NCBI GenBank assembly: GCA_900550445.1
Contig: URSF01000005.1
Coordinates: 1-64,000 of the forward strand
Source: an uncultured Rhodospirillaceae bacterium
GTDB taxonomy: Bacteria > Pseudomonadota > Alphaproteobacteria > CAAGCB01 > CAG-977
Reading direction: 5' to 3'
DNA length: 64,000 nucleotides
The notes under the pieces were generated by a model, which did no database searches, was not told the origin of the DNA, and worked only from the letters and a program-made list of their open reading frames with translations. Positions 26,788 through 35,378 of this stretch are shown here, one piece after another. A program made the position numbers and the translations under genes. Every line of letters begins with the position of its first letter. Within the stretch, counting starts at the first letter, position 1.

Positions 26788-27558
26788 TTGACGGGCAGTT
26801 TGGAACAGGCCAGAATCCTGATTAGCAACGACGACGGCATTGATGCGGAAGGGATTCGTATACTGGAACAGGCTGCCCGCCGTTTGTCCGGCGACGTGTG
26901 GGTCGTCGCTCCGGCAGGCGAGCAAAGCGGCAAAGCTCATTCTTTTACGGCGAAAGGGACGTTAAATGCTTTGCGGCGTGACGAACGGCATTTTACCGTT
27001 GACGGTACGCCGACGGATTGCCTGCTGTTTGCCTGCAACGTATTATTCAAAGACCGCAGGCCCGATTTTGTTTTTTCAGGCGTAAATCACGGCGCCAATC
27101 TGGGATTCGACGTCGTTTATTCGGGAACGGCCGGCGCGGCGATAGAAGGAGCTTTACAGGGAATCAAATCTTTTGCTTTCAGCCTGTCCGGCGCCAAACA
27201 CGGTTCTGAATTCTGGCCCGACGTTTTAAAAATGATTCCCGAAATTGTTCAAAAGGCCGCTTTTATTCCGTGGAAGCCGCGTTTGTTTTTAAATGTTAAC
27301 TTTCCTGAATGCGCGGCGGAAGATATCGCCGGGGTTAAAATTACTTCTTTAAGTTCCCGGAAAATCGGCGACGCGGTTGAGATCGCCGAACAAAAGGAAA
27401 ACGGCTGGCGTTTTAATATCGGTTATGCCCGTAACGGTCGGATCGAACCGCAATCCGACACGCAGGCCGTTTCTGACGGCTTTGTTTCCGTAACGCCGGT
27501 TTGTCTGGATATGACGGACAAAACGCAGCTGCCGTATTTCAAAGCTATTTATTCATAG
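26788..27558 (+). CDS. surE: 5'-nucleotidase SurE
   Basis: 256 residues, usual size. 'ILISNDDGIDAEGIRILEQAA' carries the metal-binding Asp pair, then 'VVAPAGEQSGKAHSFT', 'VDGTPTDCLLF', 'PDFVFSGVNHGANLGFDVVYSGTAGAAIEG'. A metal-dependent nucleoside monophosphatase. The start is a TTG at 26788, eight bases after AAAGG. The pcm gene that often follows surE is not here; a methyltransferase of that family sits at 2498 instead. It converges on, and overlaps by 14 bases, the TPR gene on the minus strand. Confidence 0.94.
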   Translation: MTGSLEQARILISNDDGIDAEGIRILEQAARRLSGDVWVVAPAGEQSGKAHSFTAKGTLNALRRDERHFTVDGTPTDCLLFACNVLFKDRRPDFVFSGVNHGANLGFDVVYSGTAGAAIEGALQGIKSFAFSLSGAKHGSEFWPDVLKMIPEIVQKAAFIPWKPRLFLNVNFPECAAEDIAGVKITSLSSRKIGDAVEIAEQKENGWRFNIGYARNGRIEPQSDTQAVSDGFVSVTPVCLDMTDKTQLPYFKAIYS

Positions 27559-28240
27559 CCAGCCAATGCTGCTGGGCCGCCAGCAAAGGATAGGACGCTC
27601 CGCCGCTTTGCAGTGCGCGGACGGTTAAAGAATACGCGTCTTCGTATTTTTCCATGGCAATGGCGACAGAAGCTTCGGCGGCCAGAGCTTCCCAGCTGCC
27701 CGGCATTTTTTGCTTCAAGGCGTCTGCCAATTGTCCGGCAATATCAATCAATCCGGCCAGCGCCAAAACGCGGATCATGCGGTAATGATTGACCGGCGCT
27801 GTGAAAAGAGTGTCGCCGGCAAAGCGGACGGACAAAGCGTCAATCAGGCGGACGGCTTGTTCATATTGTTTTTTTTCCGCCAGCATTTCCGCGGCCAGCA
27901 TATATGTTTCCGCGGCTGAAAAATCCGGCTGTCTGCCGTGGATCGTTTCCAACAGATTTTCGGCCTCGTCGTTTTTGTTCTCGGCCGTCATGCATGCCGC
28001 CAGATATGCGCCGACGGGCAAGTCCGTTTTTCCCGATCCGTCAAAAGCTTTTTGAAAAAAGGATTCCGCTTCCCGCGCTTTTCCCTGCAGAAGCAGGCAT
28101 AATCCCGCTTGTGCCGCGGCGATCAGGCAATTCGGATCTATTGCCAGACATTCTTTTAAAACGGCGACGGTTTCGGGTAATTTAAAATGTTTTTTTAACA
28201 GACGCGCCTGATTAAGCTTTTCAGTCAGTTTTTCATTCAT
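27545..28240 (-). CDS. Tetratricopeptide-repeat protein
   Basis: 231 residues, all helical, with TPR-like units: 'ARLLKKHFKLPETVAVLKECLAIDPNCLIAAAQAGLCLLLQGKAREAESFFQKAF' in the first third and 'AAEMLAEKKQYEQAVRLIDALS' later. No signal peptide or enzyme motif; probably a scaffold for protein binding. I use the ATG at 28240, seven bases after GAGG, not the TTG two codons upstream. Its start touches the end of the 79-residue gene at 28243 and both belong to the minus-strand cluster read after hydF. Confidence 0.65.
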   Translation of the reverse strand: MNEKLTEKLNQARLLKKHFKLPETVAVLKECLAIDPNCLIAAAQAGLCLLLQGKAREAESFFQKAFDGSGKTDLPVGAYLAACMTAENKNDEAENLLETIHGRQPDFSAAETYMLAAEMLAEKKQYEQAVRLIDALSVRFAGDTLFTAPVNHYRMIRVLALAGLIDIAGQLADALKQKMPGSWEALAAEASVAIAMEKYEDAYSLTVRALQSGGASYPLLAAQQHWLAMNK

Positions 28241-28242
28241 AA

Positions 28243-28482
28243 TCAATCCTCTAACTTTGTGCGCAAGAAAACCATAAAAGCTTTTTCGTCGTAAGGCGGG
28301 TCGAATCTGTCCAAAGCTTCGTCGATCGCTTTGTTGATTTCACGTTCGGTTGCGTTGTCGTACAGCATTTTCAGTCGGCTGACCAGTTTTTCCCGTTTGT
28401 CGGCGTCTGCCGGAAAAAAAGCTGTATTTGTTGTTTCCTGTTTTTGTTCGATTTTCTGTCGGGCTTCTTCCAACCAAGACAT
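28243..28482 (-). CDS. Small conserved-looking cytoplasmic protein
   Basis: 79 residues beginning MSWLEEARQKIEQKQ, with TAAGGAGG eight bases before the ATG, a strong ribosome-binding site. The sequence is charged and helical ('REKLVSRLKMLYDNATEREINKAIDEALDRF') with no Cys, no membrane segment and no motif I recognise. It sits between a lipoprotein-like gene and the TPR gene in a minus-strand run led by hydF. A hydrogenase-related role cannot be claimed from position alone. Confidence 0.6.
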   Translation of the reverse strand: MSWLEEARQKIEQKQETTNTAFFPADADKREKLVSRLKMLYDNATEREINKAIDEALDRFDPPYDEKAFMVFLRTKLED

Positions 28483-28492
28483 ATTTTCCTCC

Positions 28493-28771
28493 TTACGGCG
28501 TTAATTCCATGCCGGTATAGTAGCATTCCCGCGTATCAATGTTTCTTGCTTTGATTTCATTCAAAGCCGCTTCACGGATATATTCGTGGCGCCAGTTTTT
28601 TGTTCCCTGACACAAATCTTCCAGCGGCGCGCTTGCCGCCCATTCGCGGGCTTCGACGGGCAGGGCGTAGGCTTTTTCGTAAAAATGGTGTTTTTCCGGC
28701 TGTGAGGCGGCGTGCAGATGCATACACCCTGCCGGAATGACAAGCAAAAATAACGACAGTATTTTTTTCAT
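28493..28771 (-). CDS. Small exported or lipoprotein-like protein
   Basis: 92 residues from the ATG that overlaps the hydF stop codon (ATGA). Starts MKKILSLFLLVIPAGC, a signal sequence with a possible but imperfect lipobox (Pro at -3). The mature part contains 'EKAYALPVEAREWAASAPLEDLC', 'NWRHEYIREAALNEIKARNID' and three Cys. A longer frame upstream in hydF antisense context lacks a ribosome-binding site and is not used. Function unknown. Confidence 0.6.
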   Translation of the reverse strand: MKKILSLFLLVIPAGCMHLHAASQPEKHHFYEKAYALPVEAREWAASAPLEDLCQGTKNWRHEYIREAALNEIKARNIDTRECYYTGMELTP

Positions 28772-29964
28772 GACAGATCTCCGAAAGGAAGGATAACGCG
28801 GTCTAAAACCCCCTGCATGGCGGATAAAGCCATACCGAAATTTGTTACGGAAACGCCGCTGCGGACACATTCGTTTAAACGGCGCAACGTTTCCAAACGC
28901 GACAGCATGCACCCGCCGCAGTGAATAACCAGATCAAACCGGTTCAGATCCGCCGGGAAATCACTGCCGGCCGCCCATTCAAAATGAATGTTTTTGTTTA
29001 ATGTTTTTTTGATTAATGCCGGCATTTTTACCCGGGCGATATCATCGTCCTGAACATGATGAGAACACGCTTCGGCAATCAAAATTTTGCTGTTGTCAGG
29101 CAGACTTTGCAGTCGTTTTGCTCCGTCATACAAGATCTTCAAATCTCCCTTATAGCGGGCAAAAAGCGTCGAAAAAGTCGTTAAGGCGATTTCCGGCGGC
29201 ACAACGGCGGCAACCGGTCGGATTAATTGAGAATCCGTAATGACCAAAGCCGGGGGCGTATTTAAATCGGACAAGATTTTTAAAAATTCCTGATCATTCT
29301 GGATAACGTAAGCATAAGCATGTGCGTCCAAAATATCGCGGATAACCTGAACCTGCGGCAGGATCAGGCGGCCTTTCGGGGCGGAAGAGTCAATCGGGGC
29401 GATGCAGACGACCGTCTGCCCTTGCGCGATCAGATCTCGGACCAGAGCCGGAGCGTTTTTTAAATGTTCCGGAACGATTTTTTTGATTTGCGCTTTTAAT
29501 TCTTCTATGTTGTCGCCGTTTGCGGCGCTGACGCGGATTGACGGGCAGGGCAGAGTGTTGTCAATGACTGCGGTGGCTTTATCGCTTTTGTTCAGTACCA
29601 AAATAAACGGAATTTTCAGATTATTCAGCGTGTCCGCCAGTGATTTTTCATATTCCCCCATGCCGGTTTCGTCGGTTACCAGCAGGGCGATATCGACTTT
29701 ATTCATGATTTTTCGCGTCGCGGCCGTTCTTAATTCGCCGACCGTTCCCGTATCGTCAATGCCCGCGGTGTCAAAAAAAGTGACTGGTCCGACCGGAATC
29801 AATTCGTAAATTTTTGACACGGCGTCGGTCGTCGTTCCCGCCATGTCGGATACAATGGATACCTGCTGGCCGCACAATGCGTTTAATAAAGACGATTTGC
29901 CGACGTTTCGTCTGCCGAATAAACCGATGTTCAGCCGTTCGCCGCGCGGCGCTGTCTGCGTCAT
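28768..29964 (-). CDS. hydF: [FeFe]-hydrogenase H-cluster maturation GTPase HydF
   Basis: 398 residues. A Ras-like GTPase domain comes first: P-loop 'GRRNVGKSSLLNAL' near residue 17, switch 'AGTTTD', 'DTAG', and 'LNKSDKA'. A dimerisation domain follows. The C-terminal cluster-binding domain carries the HydF signature C-x-H ('EACSHH') and H-C-x-x-C ('IHCGGC') about 50 residues later. HydF is the scaffold on which HydE and HydG products assemble the 2Fe subcluster before delivery to hydrogenase. HydE, HydG and the hydrogenase are not in this window. AAGGAG seven bases before the ATG. It implies anaerobic H2 metabolism. Confidence 0.9.
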   Translation of the reverse strand: MTQTAPRGERLNIGLFGRRNVGKSSLLNALCGQQVSIVSDMAGTTTDAVSKIYELIPVGPVTFFDTAGIDDTGTVGELRTAATRKIMNKVDIALLVTDETGMGEYEKSLADTLNNLKIPFILVLNKSDKATAVIDNTLPCPSIRVSAANGDNIEELKAQIKKIVPEHLKNAPALVRDLIAQGQTVVCIAPIDSSAPKGRLILPQVQVIRDILDAHAYAYVIQNDQEFLKILSDLNTPPALVITDSQLIRPVAAVVPPEIALTTFSTLFARYKGDLKILYDGAKRLQSLPDNSKILIAEACSHHVQDDDIARVKMPALIKKTLNKNIHFEWAAGSDFPADLNRFDLVIHCGGCMLSRLETLRRLNECVRSGVSVTNFGMALSAMQGVLDRVILPFGDLS

Positions 29965-30024
29965 GGGATACTCCTTTGCAAAAGAATCGTTTTTTTCTTT
30001 TATTCTTATACCTTTTTTTAGCTT

Positions 30025-30050
30025 TTATCTGAAAAAATATTTTCAGATAA
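30025..30050. repeat. Perfect 11-bp inverted repeat between diverging genes
   Basis: TTATCTGAAAA and TTTTCAGATAA around AATA, 61 bases before hydF and 31 bases before the start at 30082. A perfect palindrome of this length between diverging genes suggests a protein-binding operator. It does not match the FNR or CRP consensus. There is no G/C-rich stem, so a terminator is unlikely. Confidence 0.5.
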
Positions 30051-30081
30051 ATGGTTCTTTTTTTCTGGGGTATCAACGGAT

Positions 30082-31038
30082 TTGGCCAAAAGAAAAAATA
30101 TAAAAGTTCTTTGTTTTCCGCTGCTTGCCGCGCTTTTTTTTATTGCGCCGCACAAAAAAGCCGCGGCAGATTCTTTTTTAAATCCGGCGGATAATTCTTA
30201 TTCCCTGAAAAAAGTGTTTACCAGGCCTTTGCTGCAAAGCGTGCCGATCCCGCAGGTCTGGCAGACGGATTCGAAGTCTGAAAAATTCCGTCGCGCCTGG
30301 CTGGACGCTTTGACGCCGCAGACGTCGGCCGAACGTCAAATGCGGGCTTTGTCGTGGCAGCTTTGGGTTCGGGACGGTTTGTACGATTTTAAAAAAACGG
30401 CCGAAGATGACCCCGCCGGGGATTGGAGCGCAGTCGCGCGGATTTTAAATGATCTGGTCCCGATCGTCGAACAGGCGGAGAGTAATGCCGTGTTCGGCTC
30501 GGACAGACAGGACGATTTGTATATGCGTTCTCAAATACGGCGGGCCGCAGGAGAAACGGACAAGCTGGCCGGCGGATTGTTTGATTTTCAGGCTTTTTTG
30601 ACTTCGTTGAACGAAACGGCCCGGACGGATATGGAGCTGATGCGGCTGGACGCTTTGATGCATGCGGCGGATCGTAAAACGGATAAAGTATTTGCCGCAA
30701 TCGGCCGTTCTTTGCTGTCGGAAAGCGTGTTGAAAAAAGCGCAGGACATTTATTCCCCTGAAACGCAGCAGATTCAGGGATTAAAGGAAACTGACGACGT
30801 TTTGGCGGCTTTGCTGATTAACGATATGATGGATCTGTCAACAGGGGTGGTTATGTTGTCCGGCGACGATGTGTTTCCGGATCAACCCGTTGAAAAGACA
30901 AGACGTTCGTCCTCTTTACTTGACAGAGTTAAAAAAACTGATCAAATTCACAAAGGCGATCCCGTTTCCCGAAGAAAGGCTTTTTTCAAGCGGTTGGAAA
31001 ATTTTTTAAAAGGCGATAAGGCTAAGGACGTAAAATGA
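30082..31038 (+). CDS. Exported protein of unknown function, upstream of a TolC-like lipoprotein
   Basis: 318 residues from a TTG; GGGG lies nine bases upstream and no ATG is available near the start. A Lys-rich start and hydrophobic core (VLCFPLLAALFFIAP) ending at AAADS form a signal peptide. The rest is mainly helical without Cys; segments include 'SEKFRRAWLDALTPQTSAERQMRALSWQLWVRDGLYDF' as two helices. It overlaps the next gene by ATGA, so the two are translationally coupled and probably work together in the periplasm. No family recognised. Confidence 0.6.
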   Translation: MAKRKNIKVLCFPLLAALFFIAPHKKAAADSFLNPADNSYSLKKVFTRPLLQSVPIPQVWQTDSKSEKFRRAWLDALTPQTSAERQMRALSWQLWVRDGLYDFKKTAEDDPAGDWSAVARILNDLVPIVEQAESNAVFGSDRQDDLYMRSQIRRAAGETDKLAGGLFDFQAFLTSLNETARTDMELMRLDALMHAADRKTDKVFAAIGRSLLSESVLKKAQDIYSPETQQIQGLKETDDVLAALLINDMMDLSTGVVMLSGDDVFPDQPVEKTRRSSSLLDRVKKTDQIHKGDPVSRRKAFFKRLENFLKGDKAKDVK

Positions 31039-33092
31039 AAAAAAAGTTATCTCACACCTTTTTAACGCAAAAAAAAGTCTGGAAAAGAACGTCCTTTTTA
31101 ACGGCGTCCGCCGCGGCTTTGCTGATTGCCGCCTGTACGGTCAGACCGGAACCGATCAGCGACTGGGAACGCGCCGTCCGTGTCGATCAGGATATCCAGG
31201 AAATGTTTCAGGATCAGCGTTCAAACAGAATCGCAAAGCCGCTGACCTTATATGACGCTATGGCGCGCGCTTTGAAATATAATCTGAACGCGCGTTTGAA
31301 AATGATGCAGACGGCTTTGGCCGCAAAGCAGTATAATATAACGTCTTTGGATATGCTGCCGCAGGTTTCGGCCGGCGCCGGGTATTCCGCCCGCAGCAAT
31401 TATGAAGCCGTCGTTTCAAAGTCAATGCAAAACGGCGTGATGTCGCCTGACGCCAAAGCGTACAGCGCAAAAACGCACGGATTTGCCGATGCGCGCATCA
31501 GTTGGAATGTGTTGGATTTTGGCGTCAGTTATTATCAGGCAAAGCAGGACGCCAACAATATTCTGATTGCCAAAGAACAGCGGCGCAAACAGGTTCAAGC
31601 TTTGCTGCAGGACGTTCGGGCGGCTTATTGGCGGGCTTTGGCCGCGGAACGGTTGTCGCCGCAAATTGATGACTTAATGGAAGAAGCGACTTTCGTTCTG
31701 GAAAACCTGCGGGCGATGGAGCAGGAAAAACGGGCTGATTCTTCCGTCCTTCTGAATTATCAGATGGGATTGATGGAAACAATGCGCGATTTAAGCGAAA
31801 TGAAAAAAGAACTGATGCTGTCGCGTGAAACTCTGGCCGGACTGATGAATTTAAAACCGGGAACCCGTTATCGGCTGGTCGGAGCCGAAAACGGAAATTT
31901 CACCTTGCCTGAAATCAGAGCCGGTCTGGACCGGCTGGAATGGTTGGCATTGATGAATCGTCCGGAACTGCGCGCAGAGGACTATAAACTGCAAAACACG
32001 CGTCTGGCTGCTAAAAAAGCGTTGTTAAAGCTGTTGCCCGGTTTGAACGTTTCCATGTCGGCCAATTATGACAGCGATGATTTCCTGTCAAATAATTCAT
32101 GGCTGCAGGCTGCTGCCCAGCTGGGCTGGAATTTGTTGAATCCGGCGCGTATGCAGCAGACTCTGGCTTACGGCGAAGTCAAAGAGGCCGTCGATAATCT
32201 GAACCGGCAAGTCATTGCCATGACGGTTCTGACGCAGACGCATATCGGTTGGGGACGTTATCAGGGGGCAAAGGAAACTTACCAGCTCAGCGTTGAAATT
32301 TCGGACGTGGCGCAAAAATTGGCGCAGCAAGCTTCTGAAAACACGAAAACAGACGTTTTGGCCGAAGCGGAAAAAATTTCTTCCGCAGCCAGAGCTTTGT
32401 TCGCCCAGTTAAGAACGGCAATGAATTTTGCCGAACTGCAGGACGCGACGGGATCTGTTTTTGTCACTTTGGGGCTGGATCCGCTGCCTGAAGATTTTGC
32501 GTCCAACGATCTGGGAACGATTTCCAGAGCTTTGGAACGCGTGATGACGGCTTGGGATATGGGGCGGTTTACAAACGAAGATTATCCGCGTCTGCCGCCG
32601 GTTCCGATGCACCGTCCGCCGGTTTATATCAATGCTAAACTGCCGATGCAGAAAGTCACCGAAGACAACCGCTTTATCATGACGATTCCGCCGACGACGT
32701 TCGCCGAAGCCGATCTGGGACATCAGGTCAGTTATACGGCAACGATGCGCGACGGAAAACCGCTGTTGCCGTGGCTGTTCTTTGATTCTAAGACGATTAC
32801 GCTGTCCGGCAAGCCGCCCGCCACATCGGAAGGGATTTATGAAATCAAAGTTACTGCCCGTAATCGCAGAAAGATGAGTGCGTATATCTTTATTACCGTA
32901 CAGGTTATGCGCGGCTATAAAACGATTTTGGATATCCGAGGGGCCGAACCGGATTCGCGGGTAACGGTCATTCAGCGCTGCGACGGTTCCGAAGAATGTA
33001 AAGATTATCAAAACGTCCGGCAGATTGACATGTTCCCGGAACGGGTCAGCGTCGCGCCTTTGCCTATGCCGAAAAAAGAAAAGAAAAAATAA
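31035..33092 (+). CDS. TolC-like outer membrane lipoprotein with C-terminal cadherin/Ig-like domain
   Basis: 685 residues. The lipobox LIAAC (Cys near 34) marks a lipoprotein. An outer-membrane-efflux helical domain spans about 60-500: 'LTLYDAMARALKYNLNARLKMMQ', 'ISWNVLDFGVSYYQAKQDANN', 'LEWLALMNRPELRAEDYKL', 'GWNLLNPARMQQTLAYG'. Beyond it is a domain absent from ordinary TolC: 'TFAEADLGHQVSYTATMRDG', 'LPWLFFDSKTITLSGKPP', 'GIYEIKVTARNRRKM', the pattern of dystroglycan-type cadherin-like (CADG/putative Ig) domains. The C-terminus is Cys- and Lys-containing. Such a domain could bind a secreted partner or sugar. Coupled to the exported protein upstream; terminator follows. Confidence 0.8.
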   Translation: MKKKLSHTFLTQKKVWKRTSFLTASAAALLIAACTVRPEPISDWERAVRVDQDIQEMFQDQRSNRIAKPLTLYDAMARALKYNLNARLKMMQTALAAKQYNITSLDMLPQVSAGAGYSARSNYEAVVSKSMQNGVMSPDAKAYSAKTHGFADARISWNVLDFGVSYYQAKQDANNILIAKEQRRKQVQALLQDVRAAYWRALAAERLSPQIDDLMEEATFVLENLRAMEQEKRADSSVLLNYQMGLMETMRDLSEMKKELMLSRETLAGLMNLKPGTRYRLVGAENGNFTLPEIRAGLDRLEWLALMNRPELRAEDYKLQNTRLAAKKALLKLLPGLNVSMSANYDSDDFLSNNSWLQAAAQLGWNLLNPARMQQTLAYGEVKEAVDNLNRQVIAMTVLTQTHIGWGRYQGAKETYQLSVEISDVAQKLAQQASENTKTDVLAEAEKISSAARALFAQLRTAMNFAELQDATGSVFVTLGLDPLPEDFASNDLGTISRALERVMTAWDMGRFTNEDYPRLPPVPMHRPPVYINAKLPMQKVTEDNRFIMTIPPTTFAEADLGHQVSYTATMRDGKPLLPWLFFDSKTITLSGKPPATSEGIYEIKVTARNRRKMSAYIFITVQVMRGYKTILDIRGAEPDSRVTVIQRCDGSEECKDYQNVRQIDMFPERVSVAPLPMPKKEKKK

Positions 33093-33096
33093 AATA

Positions 33097-33120
33097 AAAG
33101 CCCCTGAAAAGGGGCTTTTT
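33097..33120 (+). terminator. Terminator after the TolC-like gene
   Basis: AAAAGCCCC and GGGGCTTTTT around a short loop, directly after the stop codon. Confidence 0.85.
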
Positions 33121-33152
33121 AAGTAAAAGTTTTTCTGCGGAGAAATTTTTCT

Positions 33153-33845
33153 TTAACGGCCTTTCGCCGTTTTTAATTTGGCAATGTCGGCAACGCTGAT
33201 TGTCTTGCTGCCGTTGCTGCGTTGGTCGACCGTCTGGTATGACCGCGGGCCGACGATCAGCAGTTCCGCTTTGACTGATTTCGGATTTTGTTTATACATT
33301 TCGTATTCTTTGGCTGACAGCGGCATGGCAATATAATAAGTCAGTTTTGTTCCCGGCTGTTCGGGCAGGGGGCCGTTGCGTTCTTCCATCGCCGCGTGCA
33401 CATTGGCGTGAATGTCGCGCCCCGTCGCGTTGGGCAGAGGCATCATACAGCGCCAGTCATGTATGGAAGTTAATTTTTCATCGCCGAATTGAACGGCTCC
33501 GTCCTTAAAAGAACCGCTGATCGCGCGGGGAAACAAATGATGATAATTATAACCACCGGGGGTTCTGCCTTTGCCGATGATTGCGATGGATCTGTCGTCC
33601 AGGCCGGCCTGACGCAAACGGGAAATGCCTTCTTCATTCGGCGTTCCGTCGGGGTTATGGACGGTATCTTTTAACAACTGTTCGCGCAGCTGTTTGTATT
33701 CCTCGTAAACGGCTCTGTTTTCCTGAACGGACAAACGAATGCCTTTAACGGGAACCCATTTGAATACGACTTCCTGATTTTGGGCGTTGTTGTTTTGAAA
33801 AGGTCTGTTGCCTTTACCTTTACGTTTTGCGTGAATGTATTCCAT
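33153..33845 (-). CDS. HNH/His-Me-finger nuclease-like protein
   Basis: 230 residues from the ATG at 33845, with GGGGGA about six bases upstream. The N-terminal third is basic and Asn/Gln-rich. Residues 97-150 carry 'GGYNYHHLFPRAISGS', 'SIHDWRCMMPLPNATGRDIHANVH': a His pair followed by H129, N139, H146 and H150, the spacing of HNH/Endo VII-type toxin nucleases. No signal peptide, no toxin leader domain and no adjacent immunity gene are visible. It may be a stand-alone nuclease or a domesticated toxin domain. Identification by pattern only. Confidence 0.5.
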   Translation of the reverse strand: MEYIHAKRKGKGNRPFQNNNAQNQEVVFKWVPVKGIRLSVQENRAVYEEYKQLREQLLKDTVHNPDGTPNEEGISRLRQAGLDDRSIAIIGKGRTPGGYNYHHLFPRAISGSFKDGAVQFGDEKLTSIHDWRCMMPLPNATGRDIHANVHAAMEERNGPLPEQPGTKLTYYIAMPLSAKEYEMYKQNPKSVKAELLIVGPRSYQTVDQRSNGSKTISVADIAKLKTAKGR

Positions 33846-33944
33846 TATTTTTCCCCCATGCGGACAATAATAAGCAGTATGAAGCAAAAACAGATTTTGT
33901 CTAGAAAAAAATCCTTATAAGAAAAGATTTTTTTGATAAATAGA

Positions 33945-33975
33945 CAAAAAAAGACCGGTCGAAAGGCCGGTCTTT
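33945..33975 (-). terminator. Terminator of the pnt operon
   Basis: AAAGACCGG pairs with CCGGTCTTT; read on the minus strand it ends in seven T, immediately after the pntB stop codon. Confidence 0.85.
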
Positions 33976-33979
33976 GCAT

Positions 33980-35374
33980 CTATTCTTTTAAACAGCGGTT
34001 GACTTCTTCGGTTACTTTTTTTGCGTCTCCCAGAAGCATCATCGTATTCGGGGCGTAAAAGACCGGGTTGTCTATGCCGGCGTAACCGAAGCCTTTTAAA
34101 GAACGTTTAACGACAATAATATGTCGCGCCTTTTCCACGTCCAGAACGGGCATGCCGAAAATCGGGCTGGCGGAATCCGTTTTTGCCAGAGGATTCGTTA
34201 CATCGTTAGCGCCGATAATATAAACGACGTCCGTGTCGGCAAAGGCGGAATTAATGTCTTCCAGTTCAAAAACGTCTTCATAGGGAATTTTTGCTTCGGC
34301 CAGCAGGACGTTCATGTGTCCCGGCATGCGGCCGGCAACGGGGTGAATGGCATATTTAACGTCTATGCCGTCTTTTTTCAGCAAAGCCGCCATTTCTTCC
34401 AAAGCGAACTGCGACTGCGCGACGGCCATGCCGTATCCCGGCACAATAATGACCTTCTGCGCGTTTTTCAAAAGGACGGCCGCGTCTTCCGCCGAACCGA
34501 GGTTAGCCGTTTTTTCATCGGCAAAGCTTTCTTGTCCCGAACCGCTTGATCCCGATCCGCCGAACAACACGTTGAAAATCGACCGGTTCATCGCTTTGCA
34601 CATAATGTAGGACAGGATCGCCCCCGACGATCCGACCAGAGCTCCCGTAATTACCAGCAGGCTGTTTCTTAGCGTAAAGCCGATACCCGCCGCCGCCCAG
34701 CCGGAATAGGAGTTCAGCATGGAAATAACAACCGGCATATCCGCGCCGCCGACCGGCAAAATCAATAAAAAGCCCAGAACAAAAGACAAAATCGTTAATG
34801 TAAAAAACGACAGTCCGGACTCTGTTTTTGTAAAATGAACCACCAGAATGATAAGAACGGCCGCCAGCAGAGCATTTAGCAAAGTCTGCCCTTTAAAGCG
34901 CAGCGGTCTGCCCGATAAAATTCCCTGCAGTTTGGCAAAGGCAATAACCGACCCTGAAAAAGTGACCGCCCCGATTGCGACGCCTAAAGACATTTCGATC
35001 AAACTGGATACGGCGATATGCCCCGGCGATCCGATGCCGTACGCCGCCGGGGATAAAAAGGACGCCCAGGCGACAAACACGGCCGCCAGTCCGACGAGGC
35101 TGTGAAACGCCGCAACCAGCTGGGGCAGGGCGGTCATGGCGATGCGTTTCGCGATCAACAATCCGATTACCGCGCCGGCGGCTATGGCGGCGATAATAAA
35201 TCCGTAAGACGAAACGTCCGGCAGAGATAAAGTCGCCGCAACGGCAATGATCATGCCGCAGATACCCAATATATTTCCTTTTATGGCCGTTTTGGGCGAA
35301 GACAATCCGCGTAAAGAAAGAATAAAGCAGACGGCCGATATCAGATAAAGAAGTGCGCTGTTTGTTGCTGTCAT
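33980..35374 (-). CDS. pntB: NAD(P) transhydrogenase subunit beta
   Basis: 464 residues, the usual PntB length. Eight to nine membrane helices (domain II) cover residues 1-270; 'GADMPVVISMLNSYSGWAAAGIGF' is a family signature. The C-terminal domain III binds NADP(H): 'VIIVPGYGMAVAQSQFALEEMAALL', 'HPVAGRMPGHMNVLLAEA', 'DVVYIIGANDVTNPLA', 'IFGMPVLDVEKA' and 'RSLKGFGYAGIDNPVFY'. It couples proton flow to hydride transfer from NADH to NADP. AAGGA precedes the ATG. Last gene of pntAA-pntAB-pntB. Confidence 0.96.
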   Translation of the reverse strand: MTATNSALLYLISAVCFILSLRGLSSPKTAIKGNILGICGMIIAVAATLSLPDVSSYGFIIAAIAAGAVIGLLIAKRIAMTALPQLVAAFHSLVGLAAVFVAWASFLSPAAYGIGSPGHIAVSSLIEMSLGVAIGAVTFSGSVIAFAKLQGILSGRPLRFKGQTLLNALLAAVLIILVVHFTKTESGLSFFTLTILSFVLGFLLILPVGGADMPVVISMLNSYSGWAAAGIGFTLRNSLLVITGALVGSSGAILSYIMCKAMNRSIFNVLFGGSGSSGSGQESFADEKTANLGSAEDAAVLLKNAQKVIIVPGYGMAVAQSQFALEEMAALLKKDGIDVKYAIHPVAGRMPGHMNVLLAEAKIPYEDVFELEDINSAFADTDVVYIIGANDVTNPLAKTDSASPIFGMPVLDVEKARHIIVVKRSLKGFGYAGIDNPVFYAPNTMMLLGDAKKVTEEVNRCLKE

Positions 35375-35378
35375 GGAC

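Noticed and set aside
30025..30050. FNR-type operator
   Set aside because: The half-sites TTATCTGAAAA do not match TTGAT-N4-ATCAA.
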